Below are positions 54,291-64,000 of a DNA stretch of 64,000 nucleotides, piece by piece; position 1 is the first letter of the stretch, and each line of letters starts with the position of its first letter. A program made the position numbers and the translations under genes. Below the pieces are notes generated by a model. That model made no database searches. It was not told the origin of the DNA and saw only the letters and a list, made by a program, of their open reading frames with translations. The DNA comes from Pleurotus djamor (taxonomy: Eukaryota > Basidiomycota > Agaricomycetes > Agaricales > Pleurotaceae), in the NCBI GenBank assembly GCA_029747585.1, contig JAPEVF010000196.1, forward strand, positions 1 to 64,000. Reading direction: 5' to 3'.

Positions 54291-57200
54291 ATGAGGCGTT
54301 CGCCAATACCACTTGTGGCATGGACGTTGCTCTGGAGTGCAGACGTGCTTGCGGCGAGCCCACCAGTCAGGGTATCGTTGCAGTCAGTCTGGCCAGCTTC
54401 TCCTCCAATGGTGGAGATTCTGTGCGTATCTTTTTGTCAATCAGTGTTCTGCCGTCATTGGTAACTGTTATAGGGAAACCGTTGCAATGGAAAACTCTAC
54501 GGCCTTTTTCACATTTCTTGACGTGTTGACGGACCCGGAATGGCTGGAGAGACCGTTTAGTCTTACTCCAGAGGCCTTACATCAAGCCTCGTTGGAGGTA
54601 GCGAAGGAGAACGGCATAATACGCGATGCAGCCAACGCTGCTTCAGTAGAAATGAATCTCGCATTGCACGCCGCTACCCCGAAGATTGAGGCCTTCTATC
54701 ATCATTACACCAACCTACAACATGCCTCGGAGGGGAAGGACTGTGGCTCTTGGGTGGACTGGTATGGGCAAGTTGTGTGTGACGTAGAGACGTTGGCCCA
54801 TCTTGCTGCTGTGGAGACCATAGACCCGGTGGATGGGGGAAGCTCATCGAATTTGTTCGTATATCTCCTTTGAAGCTCTTGCGCCAACTGATGTCCTCCA
54901 TAGCTCGTACCCTAGGCCGAAGGTTCTACCCTTCGATCACACTTATCCCCTGCCCGACCGGACCCTTGAGCGGCCTCCACGGACAGCTATCCTATACGCC
55001 TCCTTCTCGTCTCCGAACTTCCGCGAACTGCACACTACATTGTTTTCCCTTTCAAGTCGGGCAAATCCGCACATAGAATATATCGTTAGACATGTACCTC
55101 CTCCAAATAGGCAGGACGAACCTCGCAGCCATCTCTCAGGTTATGGTGTCGCACTGGACTTGAAGAAAACGGATTATCTGGTCGTTGATGACCGACAGGG
55201 ACAGAAAGGCGATGATTCAAAAGTTGCTGAAGCCCAAGGGGAAGAAGTCTTGCCCGACCCGGTTCTTGCTCTCTTGAACACACTTGAGCGTAAAGACGCA
55301 TCCCAAGATACGGCCGCGTCCCTGTCAGAGGAAGAAATTGGGGGTACGTTGTCACGGCGTCATGTCTGTAATGCCTCTATTCAGCCTGCTTTCCTAGAAC
55401 TCGGCTCTCAAGCTACACAACTAATCGCCTCATCGGACGATCCCCTTGCCATTCTGACACAATTATCGCAAAATTTCCCAAGATATGCGACATCTCTCTC
55501 CCGACGTGTCGAAGTCAACGATAGTGTACGCCAAGAGATTGCCAGCAATCAAGCAAAAGTTCAAGGCGGCATTAACATGATGTGGTTGAACGGTTTAACA
55601 CTGCAGGAGAAGGATCTCACCCCGTTTGCGTGCGTTTCTAAATATTAAGGCACGCGTCTCTTTCACATCGTGTCTGACGTCCCTCCCGACAGCTTGCTAG
55701 GCTTGATCAAGAAGGAACGACAAATCATGGAATCTCTGACATCACTAGGTCTCTCCAATGAACAAGCCCTAAATCTTCTTACACACCAGGTCATTGCCGC
55801 GGCTCAGAGTAGCGCAGGTACCGTGGATGGCATGTTTGACGCTAGTGATAGACCTGAGGGAGGGGACGTCATTGTCTACTGGAATGATATGGAGAAGGAT
55901 AAACGGTCAGCCTGCAAATTGTTTTACTCTGGCCTTTTCTTTGACGCACTTTCCTTGGTCAAGATACGCACGATGGAACCCGTCGCTGATGCGGGTAAGT
56001 CTGATAAGACATGTTATGCGTATACTACTCTGATCCCTCTTACAGCTCATGCACCAAACATATCCCGGAATGTTCCACAACATCCGACTCAACCTTTATA
56101 ACATCATCCTCGCTGTTGACCTCTCAGATTCGACGAGCTTGGAGGTTATCACTGGGCCTGTTTCAAACATTATCGAAAGGGATTTCCCCTTCAGATTCGG
56201 CATAGTCCCAATCATAGAGACTGAAAATGGTATTTCTCTCTCTTTCTGTGACATTGACGTCCAATGGTGATTTATTTCTCAGGCTTCAAAATGGCCAAGC
56301 TTGTGAGGTACCTTGTCCAAGCCGTTGGTCGCAAAGGAACAATGTCCTTCCTCCGCACTGTAAGCGCCCGAGGTTGAGGAACCTTGGTCTCCGATGCTGA
56401 TATCTCCCTTTAGATTCAACCCCATCGTTCCTCGACCTTTGATGCTCAACTGAAGGCAGCATATGAAGCCTTCCAAGAATCCTTAGAATCCAACGAAGAG
56501 CTGAAGTCTTTGGATGAAGTGTTCTCTGATCCGTCTGACGAATCCTTCTCGAAAATCAAGGACTACTGTCAACGCTTAGGGATCACTTTGGCTGCATCTT
56601 CTACCGGACATGCGTTCATCAACGGAAAGCATTTCAATCTAGACGACGTAAGTTCGTCTATAGTGGACTGTGGAAACCCTTTTGAACGGTCCCTAAATAG
56701 AACTTCTTGAGGCACTTGCAAACTGAGTCGGGTCAGCAGACGAACTTCCTCCAAGAGAAGGTATGTCTTGGATTCACCTGTCATCCAACCATCTCATCTC
56801 CCTTCCAGTTATATACTGGTGAACTGACTCAAGATTCTGCTCCCCTGATGGCGACCTATTTCTACGATTTGCCAACTACTGCGAAGCGTAGAAACCGACA
56901 TATCTATGCTTCTTCGGACAATGGAAATCTCCGTATTTACGATCTCCCGAGCCTTTTCTCTAAGGTTGGGCATGAAGTTCGGAAGTTTAATTTTGTGGTA
57001 CCAAGTAAGCTGCTCTGTTTACATTGTAACCTACTGCTCATTCGTGATGAATTTTGTAGAATCCTCTAGCAAGGTGTCTATGACCACTTTTGTTATTGCC
57101 GACTTCGATACCGAACAAGGTCTTCGATTGGTAGCCGAAGCTTTGAAATCTCTTGTATGTATATCCTTCGTCGTTCGATATTTAACTCACCGGTGAGTTC

Positions 57201-60200
57201 TTCATAGGAACCCGAATCCCTAAATGGGGTTGCATTCCTCCACAACCCATCACCCGACACTGAAAGCTCCTCCGTGCGCTCTCCCACTTCTTGGTTATTC
57301 TCGCATCTGGTTTCCAAGGGACTCCTATCCAAAGCCGCTCCTTCCCAACTACTTCAGGTTTTGACCAACGAAGTGCCTATCGACGCTGCGCAGGAACCTT
57401 TATCAAGAGAAGATGTCTTCAGTCAGCTGACAGGCGGCGTTGGCTTGTCAGACTTCGACGCTGCATCTTATGCCTCCTACGTGAAAGTCGGAAAGCTCAT
57501 ATCACGAGAGATCCAGCTCAAGCCTGGAGAGCAAGGTCTCCTGATCAACGGCCGCGTTCTCGGGCCCCTCGCTGCTGGTGATTTTATTGCAGCCGATTTC
57601 GCGGCTTTGGAAAAGTATGAGTACACCAAGCGAACCGAACCAGTTGTCAATGCCCTCGCCGACGTTGTACCAGCGTTCGGTGAAATGGATTTGTACGTCT
57701 CTTTGGATGACAACAACCTCGTCATTAACATTTTTGTGTAGATCGTCCGCTGCAGTTCTCACGTCCATGGCTTCCTCAGCCATCGCCGCGATGCAAGTTC
57801 CCGATCCAAGTGAAAGCGGTCTGTTCGATGCTCCTCAGCGTCCAAGGCAAAGGAACTATCGTCTGTTAGAAGGAGAGCTTACGTGAGTGGACATGTGTCG
57901 TACATAAATCCTTTTGCTCATCCCATGATAGGACATTTACTTACGGCGATGCCCCCACCGCGATGTACCATCTTGGCGTCTTGATCGACCCTCTTAGTGA
58001 AACAGCTCAAAAATGGTCCAGCATCCTAAAGGTTTGTCTTGCTGTCGTTCTTGTAAATCCTTGATTTCTTACCAGTTACAGTGGATAAGTAACGTTCCTG
58101 GTATCTTCATCGAAGTCCATGTCAACCCCGCCAGGACGAAGGAGGTAAATTGGATTTTACGGTTTCGCCAATTATCGGTTGGTAACCTGTTCCTTTTCTT
58201 AGATGCCTTTGAAGCGCTTCTACCGCTACAACTTGATCCCTTCTCTGGCATACGATGTTGATGGGTACGGCACACATAATGCTCTCTGGTGAACATATTA
58301 TCTCACAGCCCATAGGTATGAAACCTCCTCGCAAGTCATCTTCGAGGACCTCCCGATCGAGCCTATCTACACACTTGCCATGGATGTACCTCCGTCTTGG
58401 CTCGTTCGACCTCGTGAAGCGCTTTATGACCTCGATAACATCCAGCTTGGCCGTCTCTCTCCCGAAGACAACAGCGTGGACGCCGTGTTTGCTTTGGACT
58501 ACCTGGTCGTAGAAGGACATGCCCGTGACTCAACGACCAATGCGCCTCCTCGCGGTGTCCAATTAGAACTCATCGACGCCGATGAGCGCCCGATCGACGA
58601 CACTTTGGTTGTCGCCAACCTTGGCTATGTTCAATTTAAAGCGAAGCCCGGTGTCTTCCAGCTACAGATCCGCCCAGGTCGTGGTAGAGACGTCTTTGAA
58701 ATGGAAAGTGTTGGGAATGAAGGATGGGACAGCGCCACTGTCCAGGAGGCTGGTAACCAAATCACTGTAACAAGCTTTGAAGGTTTGACGCTGTATCCTC
58801 GATTACGCCGCCGAGAGGGTATGGATGGGGTAGACGTACTGGCCGACAGTGACGCATCTGCTGCCCCTGGCATGTTTGGCGGATTTGCTTCGAAGGTCTT
58901 CTCGATGTTCGCTCCGAAGGAAACGAAGGCCGTTGGTAACCCCAAACAAGCCCAGGCAGAGATCAACATCTTTACCGTTGCATCCGGTTTACTGTATGAG
59001 GTGTGTTTGTTTCTCCCCGCAACATACTCTTCTCTAAGCAGTCAATAGCGATTTGCATCTATCATGATTCTCAGTGTACTTCGGAACACCAAGAGCACGG
59101 TCAAATTTTGGTTCATCGAGAACTTCCTGTCGCCTTCTTTCCTGGTTCGTGCTCGCCGTAATCTCACCACCTCGATTCAAGTGTTGACCGTTCTCAGGAA
59201 TTCATCCCTCATTTCGCTGAGGAGTATGGGTTCCAGTACGAGCTGGTGACATACAAATGGCCTTCCTGGTTGCGTCAACAGAAAGAAAAGCAGCGAGTCA
59301 TCTGGGCTTACAAGATTCTCTTCCTTGACGTTTTGTTCCCTATGGACCTCAAGAAAGTCATCTTCGTAGACGCCGATCAAATAGTTCGTGCTGATCTCAA
59401 GGAACTCGTTGATCTCGATATGCACGGCGCCCCTTACGCATACACACCAATGGGAGATGACAACTATGACATGGAGGGATTCCGGTTCTGGAAGACTGGG
59501 TATTGGAAAGACTTCCTCCAGGGCAGACCTTACCACATCAGGTGACTCCATCTCCGTTCCTCAAGATAATCGACAACAACTGACTTCCTCGACTTTTTAG
59601 TGCCTTGTACGTCGTTGACCTCATAAGGTTCCGCCAGGTAAGCCCTTCGTCATTGGTACATCTGAAATCACGCTAAAACCATCGTGGTTGCCTAGATCGC
59701 TGCAGGGGTGAGTGACGCATCGAAAGCCGTTCCGTTGTATCAGTCTAAATCTTATATCCCCTAATTTTAGGACATGCTTCGTGGCCAGTACCAGCAATTA
59801 TCGGCAGATCCTAACTCGTTAGCTAATCTAGATCAAGGTAAGCTGTATTCCGATGCCAGTTGTCACGGTTTCCTCAGTAGTCCCCGTTAGACTTGCCGAA
59901 CAACCTTCAACGCGAAGTCCCAATAGTACGTACTAAGTAGAAAGGCTTTCTCATCTTACCCACGTCCGTTTCCAGTTCTCTTTGCACGAAGATTGGCTAT
60001 GGGTACGTGCTTTCTCTTCGTTCGTTCTGCTTTGCACATCCTTACCAATACTTCCCGTGCAGTGTGAAACTTGGTGTATGTCTGCTCTGTTTGTGTAGTC
60101 GTGATCGATCCTCATACGAATGGTCCCTGTTTTTAGGCAGTAAAGACCGCCTCCATCGCGCCAAGACCATAGATCTATGCCAAAATCCTCTTACCGTACG

Positions 60201-60501
60201 TTTTCCCTCCCTTTATCGACTCCCTCCACCAACCCCCGATTCTTCATCCAAACAGAAAGAGCCCAAACTATCGCGGGCCCGTCAGATTCCCGAGTGGGAA
60301 GTCTACGACGACGAAATCTCCCGATTTGCTCAGAAGCTCGCTCAAGACGGTGTCCTCCACTCTCGTATCGCGGCTGCTGATACCCGGGTACTAGCTGATG
60401 CTGGCACCGCCAGCTCCGGTGTATCGGAAGAGAGTATAGTGGAAGAGGGTACGAAAAAGTCGGATGAAGAGGCGCACGAGGCGCCAAGGGATGAGTTATA
60501 G
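54291..60501 (+). CDS. UDP-glucose:glycoprotein glucosyltransferase (UGGT)
   Basis: ER-lumen folding sensor that re-glucosylates misfolded N-glycoproteins so that calnexin can rebind them. From ATG 54291 a signal peptide ([19 protein letters not shown]) leads to the thioredoxin-like sensor region, spread over many exons ([52 protein letters not shown]). The C-terminal GT24 domain starts near 59,060 and carries [27 protein letters not shown], the DxD-type site in [56 protein letters not shown], and FSLHEDWLW plus CETWC. The protein ends PRDEL, an ER-retrieval signal. More than 20 introns; very small exons occur at 59696-59707 (12 nt), 59976-60002 (27 nt) and 60063-60075 (13 nt). TAG at 60499-60501. 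Confidence 0.93.
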
Positions 60502-63500
60502 TTCAGCTTATATCTAATTGATCTATTCTTAGCATCTTCTCTGGCCGTAATCGTGACTTGAGGCCAAGCCAACTCGAGTAGAAAGTTGAAGTGGGTTTGC
60601 ATGACCGGCTGTTCTCCGGTAAATTTTGGCTCGCTTGCCATAAACCCGAACCCTGTTTCCTTCCATTCTTCAACCTGGCGTTGTTTTTGCGACAAACGAG
60701 AAACGCCTAAACTCGCGAGAATACGCTGAGGAACAAACTTGAAGCTTGAAGCCGCCTGTCTGGCAATTCCTATGCTTCCCGAATGTCGCGTGGAGGATGT
60801 CTTAGAGTCTTCGACAGCGTCAGTACCTTGATGGGCTTCCCAACTCTAGGCGGAAGCAGAATAATCCGACCGCATCAAACGCGAGTGCGACACGGTCTTA
60901 CGGCCGAACGTACCTTTCCTTGTCTCCACTAACTGCATGATCGCGTTTCTCAGCGCTGATACCGCTTGTCAAGCTCGCGACTTCGATGTCAGATGGCATA
61001 TGTTCTCTCGGGGAGCACATGCCTCCTCTGACCTGAGGCGTCCCTCTTGTTGAACATAGAGAGCTCGCGTCCTATGCTACTCTAACTTCCTACTTTTCAA
61101 TCTTCAATGGAAGGTCCCACCTAAACTTCCTTTGCCGAGGACTCATGTAAGTACTCACGAAGAAGAAACATCAGACATCAGTCACATGGACTTGGCCAAG
61201 TACTTAGCAAGAAGCGGGGACAACGTTCACTCAGCATTCTCAGTCACGTTCGATTGGCGGGGAACAAAACTCGGTCAGAGACGAAGGGGACGAATCATAG
61301 CTATGAATGGCTCATGCATCATTCCATTCCATGACCGCAGCGAATAAAGACCGCACGGTCGAAGTGCTGCAGTGTGCAGGTGATAGGGAGCGGAGATACC
61401 GCGCTCGCAATGGAAGAGAGTGCCCCTCCTTCATTGGACGGCGTCCCGTAAGTCCTCAAATGGAGGACGAGGAGACAGGAATCATTTCGAATGTGTCGTC
61501 CATGGGCAAGAGGAGGATGCCTCCCCGTGCGTCCATGCCTTTAGTACCCTCTACCTTCCAAAACCCCAAGGTGTTTCCATGCCTATAATTAGCTTAGCCG
61601 GTTGGATTTACCCAAGCAATTTATAAACTGGTTGTTGATTGCATCAACGTTTACTTCTGCTATGTTCAAGGCGATGACAGCGGCTAGCGAGGTTTCGACA
61701 TCTTCCTTTTCAGATAACGGCAACAGCTACCACCCATTCGCATTACACCCGTCCGACGTGCTTGAGCTGTAGTCGTGAGACGTGCGGTTGATTTCGCGTG
61801 CGGTCGTTGTCCACGACAATTACCAGGAAACAAATACGGTGTTGCTCGATCGTCAAGTGAATATAATGAATCACTACTCATTGGCCAGTATAAGTTCTAT
61901 AATTATACGTCGAGACAACCCTTGAAAATGAACTTACCGAACAGCTCAGCGAATAGTGACTTGTTCTTGGCAAGAGTCGGGAAAGCGACACTTCGCCTCG
62001 ATATGATGCCACTGACGCTGATGGCGTGAGCCATCATCATTTTCGAGCATTGACTATTGATGAACATCGCTGAACGATTGGCCGCCCATCCTGAAACGTC
62101 CTATTAATGTCGTCAGCCTAGGAAGAACAGGGAATTAAGCTCCTGATGAGTTTTGTTGACCCAACACCAAGGCCCAACATCAGCAGTAGCAGCAAATTGC
62201 GTCTCACCGTTATTGATTGGCGCGACTTCTTTGATCATTGAAGAAGTTTTATTGGTTGATTAGCAGGGAATACATCATGATGCGGCCCTATGCATATGAC
62301 CGTGTTGAGATGGATCTCTTGTTGGCTTCGTTGCGGACTTAATACAGAGAACGGCTAGCAGACGCGAAATGGTCGGTGTCCCCTTCAAACTTGCTTCAAA
62401 CTCTGATAATTCCCTCAGAAGAAGATTGATTTTCATGGGTATTCTTCATGAGCGTGTGCTTTACGATGGCTAGTCACATCTATGAAGCTTGGATTCCATT
62501 AAGTCTGAGATTGGACCAAGATTGGAGGGAAGAAGTGGAAGCAAATGCTGTTGGGCGCTAACTGGAATGCTCCTTGGACCTTGGCTGACTTGTAATTTTT
62601 GCGGTTTTCAGCGATCCAAGGGCTTTCTCCTCGAGGACGCTGCTCTTGTACTCATGCTCGCTCCCAGCAAACCAGATGGCTTCTCATCGACAAGAAGGTT
62701 CGAAGTGCTGCTTGAAGAAGCTTGCTTCAAGCTCAAGATCGTTTTCACGCACCTCCAACGTCTACTACTCCCGTGCTCAACGCTCACGATGTACATGACG
62801 CACGATGCTCATACTCTTTGCTTGTCCATCGTCGCGAACCTTGAGGCTGTCAGGCTCGGAGAACGGGGAATATCATGTGCCCCCCTTCTTAGCCCATATA
62901 ATTCACCGTGATACACATACGACCTGTATAATTCGTGATCCGTAGCTGCTATCGATCCGATTTCCTCGACGCAAGGCCAAATCACCTGAGGTGGTGCCAC
63001 ACAGGAGGCTCTCATCCGTTTATTGACTTCCAAGTTCTGGCTGCGCGGATTGTGAGTTATCCGGTGACCCCTTTGCTATGTCTATAATTTGCTTACATCC
63101 CTGGCTGTTAGGTCCCACGTTTCCGAACCCAAACTGCTGCACAGTTTCGGCTTCAGAGTTTGAGTTCGAGCTCGAGCGCAAGTCGTACGACCCCTCGTGC
63201 ATGCAAGCGGGTGTCAAAGGAAATGACAAGTGGAGCAAGCTGCTCCCCCTCCGACACATGTCGAAAGTTATAATTGTCTCTTGAGTTACCTCCCCAATCT
63301 ATTCTCTCGTCTCTCGTGATATCTCTGACTGTCATATGGTTATGGAGACATCCTTGGGGATTGTTCCGTATTCTGTGGGGAGAGAAGTGTTTTCTCCTTG
63401 TACTTGATCTCCTTAGGGCTAAATCCATTCTCATCATCAAACTATGACGACGGTGTGTACGCTTGCGGCGCTACTTTGACATATTCAGCTTCAGGAAGAC

Positions 63501-64000
63501 TTGGGACGTCGACGTTATCGTTATCTGAGACTACGCCATGCCAGGAAAGTCACTTGCTGGGACATGTCAAGATGAAGGGTTGCGTACTTGCCTGAATCTC
63601 TTCGCTTCAATCTCAAACTAGTTCTATGCCTTATCTACGCGACATAGCAAGTATGTTTGATAACCGGGAGGTTATGTTTTTCGTCTTGCGATTGGTTCAT
63701 AGAGGTTGCTGCGAGGATATCTGACTTCAACAGTTATTTATAGGACCTAGCCAAGGGTAGCTGACGATAGCTTGTGTGGTTCCGAGGGCTTCTGTGGATA
63801 CACCTAACGAAAGTTGCTTGTAACACGTTTGAATAGCAACCCTGTCGGAAGCGAGCTCGAGTGGAAATAAAAAGGCCTTCGTCCTTGTAGTCAACGCGGG
63901 CATGTCCCTAATGAAAGTTGAGAAGTCTTCTATTGACCGGACGCAACATTATAACGTTAACCTCAGTGGGAAGCTACATACCACACAGTGACCACGGCTT
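60502..64000. other. No supported gene
   Basis: About 3.5 kb in which the longest frame (62,489-62,911, plus) has no recognisable motif and no splice structure I could build. No terminal inverted repeats, tRNA or long repeats were found by eye. It may be the long intergenic space before a gene outside the window, or decayed sequence. Confidence 0.45.

Noticed and set aside
62489..62911. 140-codon plus-strand frame
   Set aside because: No recognisable domain, unusual composition and no flanking exons; chance open frame is likelier.
1..64000. CRISPR arrays, rRNA operons, bacterial-type operons
   Set aside because: None seen; short repeats here are degenerate or paired, not regularly spaced, and gene structure is eukaryotic.

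Overview
The window is nuclear DNA of a filamentous basidiomycete, most likely an Agaricomycete. The genes are cut by many short introns, roughly 45 to 65 nt, and the intron-rich housekeeping genes are fungal in type. F-box/leucine-rich genes are numerous. One short gene encodes a CaaX-ended lipopeptide mating-pheromone precursor, a hallmark of basidiomycetes. Scattered N bases show draft-quality sequence, and some of them sit where a base should be absent and break reading frames.

Layout. 0.6-2.2 kb holds an F-box/LRR gene (-). 3.0-9.6 kb is a decayed repeat island: a fragment of a CxC-type, KDZ-associated transposase, a dispersed and inverted ~90-200 bp repeat, and many copies of a short TCCAGTGGA/TCCACTGGA motif. 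11-18.5 kb carries two large minus-strand genes, CCT8 (chaperonin theta subunit) and a Yta7/ATAD2-type bromodomain AAA ATPase. 19.1-25.6 kb holds NDUFB7 (complex I), a stub of RPN10 cut after about 28 codons, two tandem F-box paralogues (the first without its F-box) and the YVH1 phosphatase. 26.4-32.3 kb is a secretome-like stretch: a small predicted secreted/membrane protein, a two-WSC-domain protein, a GH25 lysozyme and the pheromone precursor, each with a visible TATA box upstream. 33.6-36.4 kb holds three small unrecognised genes. 37.4-42.3 kb has another F-box gene, RPS28 (whose first exon contributes only the ATG) and an L-fuconate dehydratase of the enolase superfamily. 42.6-45.0 kb is a secreted serine hydrolase of the beta-lactamase fold.

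45.1-51.5 kb is a second mobile region: a 325-bp MITE-like element with perfect 34-bp inverted ends, a degenerate direct repeat, and a complete-looking 3,309-bp DNA transposon. That transposon has 49-bp terminal inverted repeats (one mismatch), a 7-bp target-site duplication and a single 789-residue coiled-coil protein. I recognise it as resembling a large Agaricomycete family of unassigned proteins, and it is the best candidate for an undescribed system here. 51.8-60.5 kb holds NMD3 (60S export) and UGGT (ER folding sensor ending in RDEL). 60.5-64 kb has no gene I can support.

The genes are not a pathway cluster. They are housekeeping genes interleaved with fast-evolving F-box, secreted and mobile sequences. 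The pheromone gene has no STE3-type receptor within this window.
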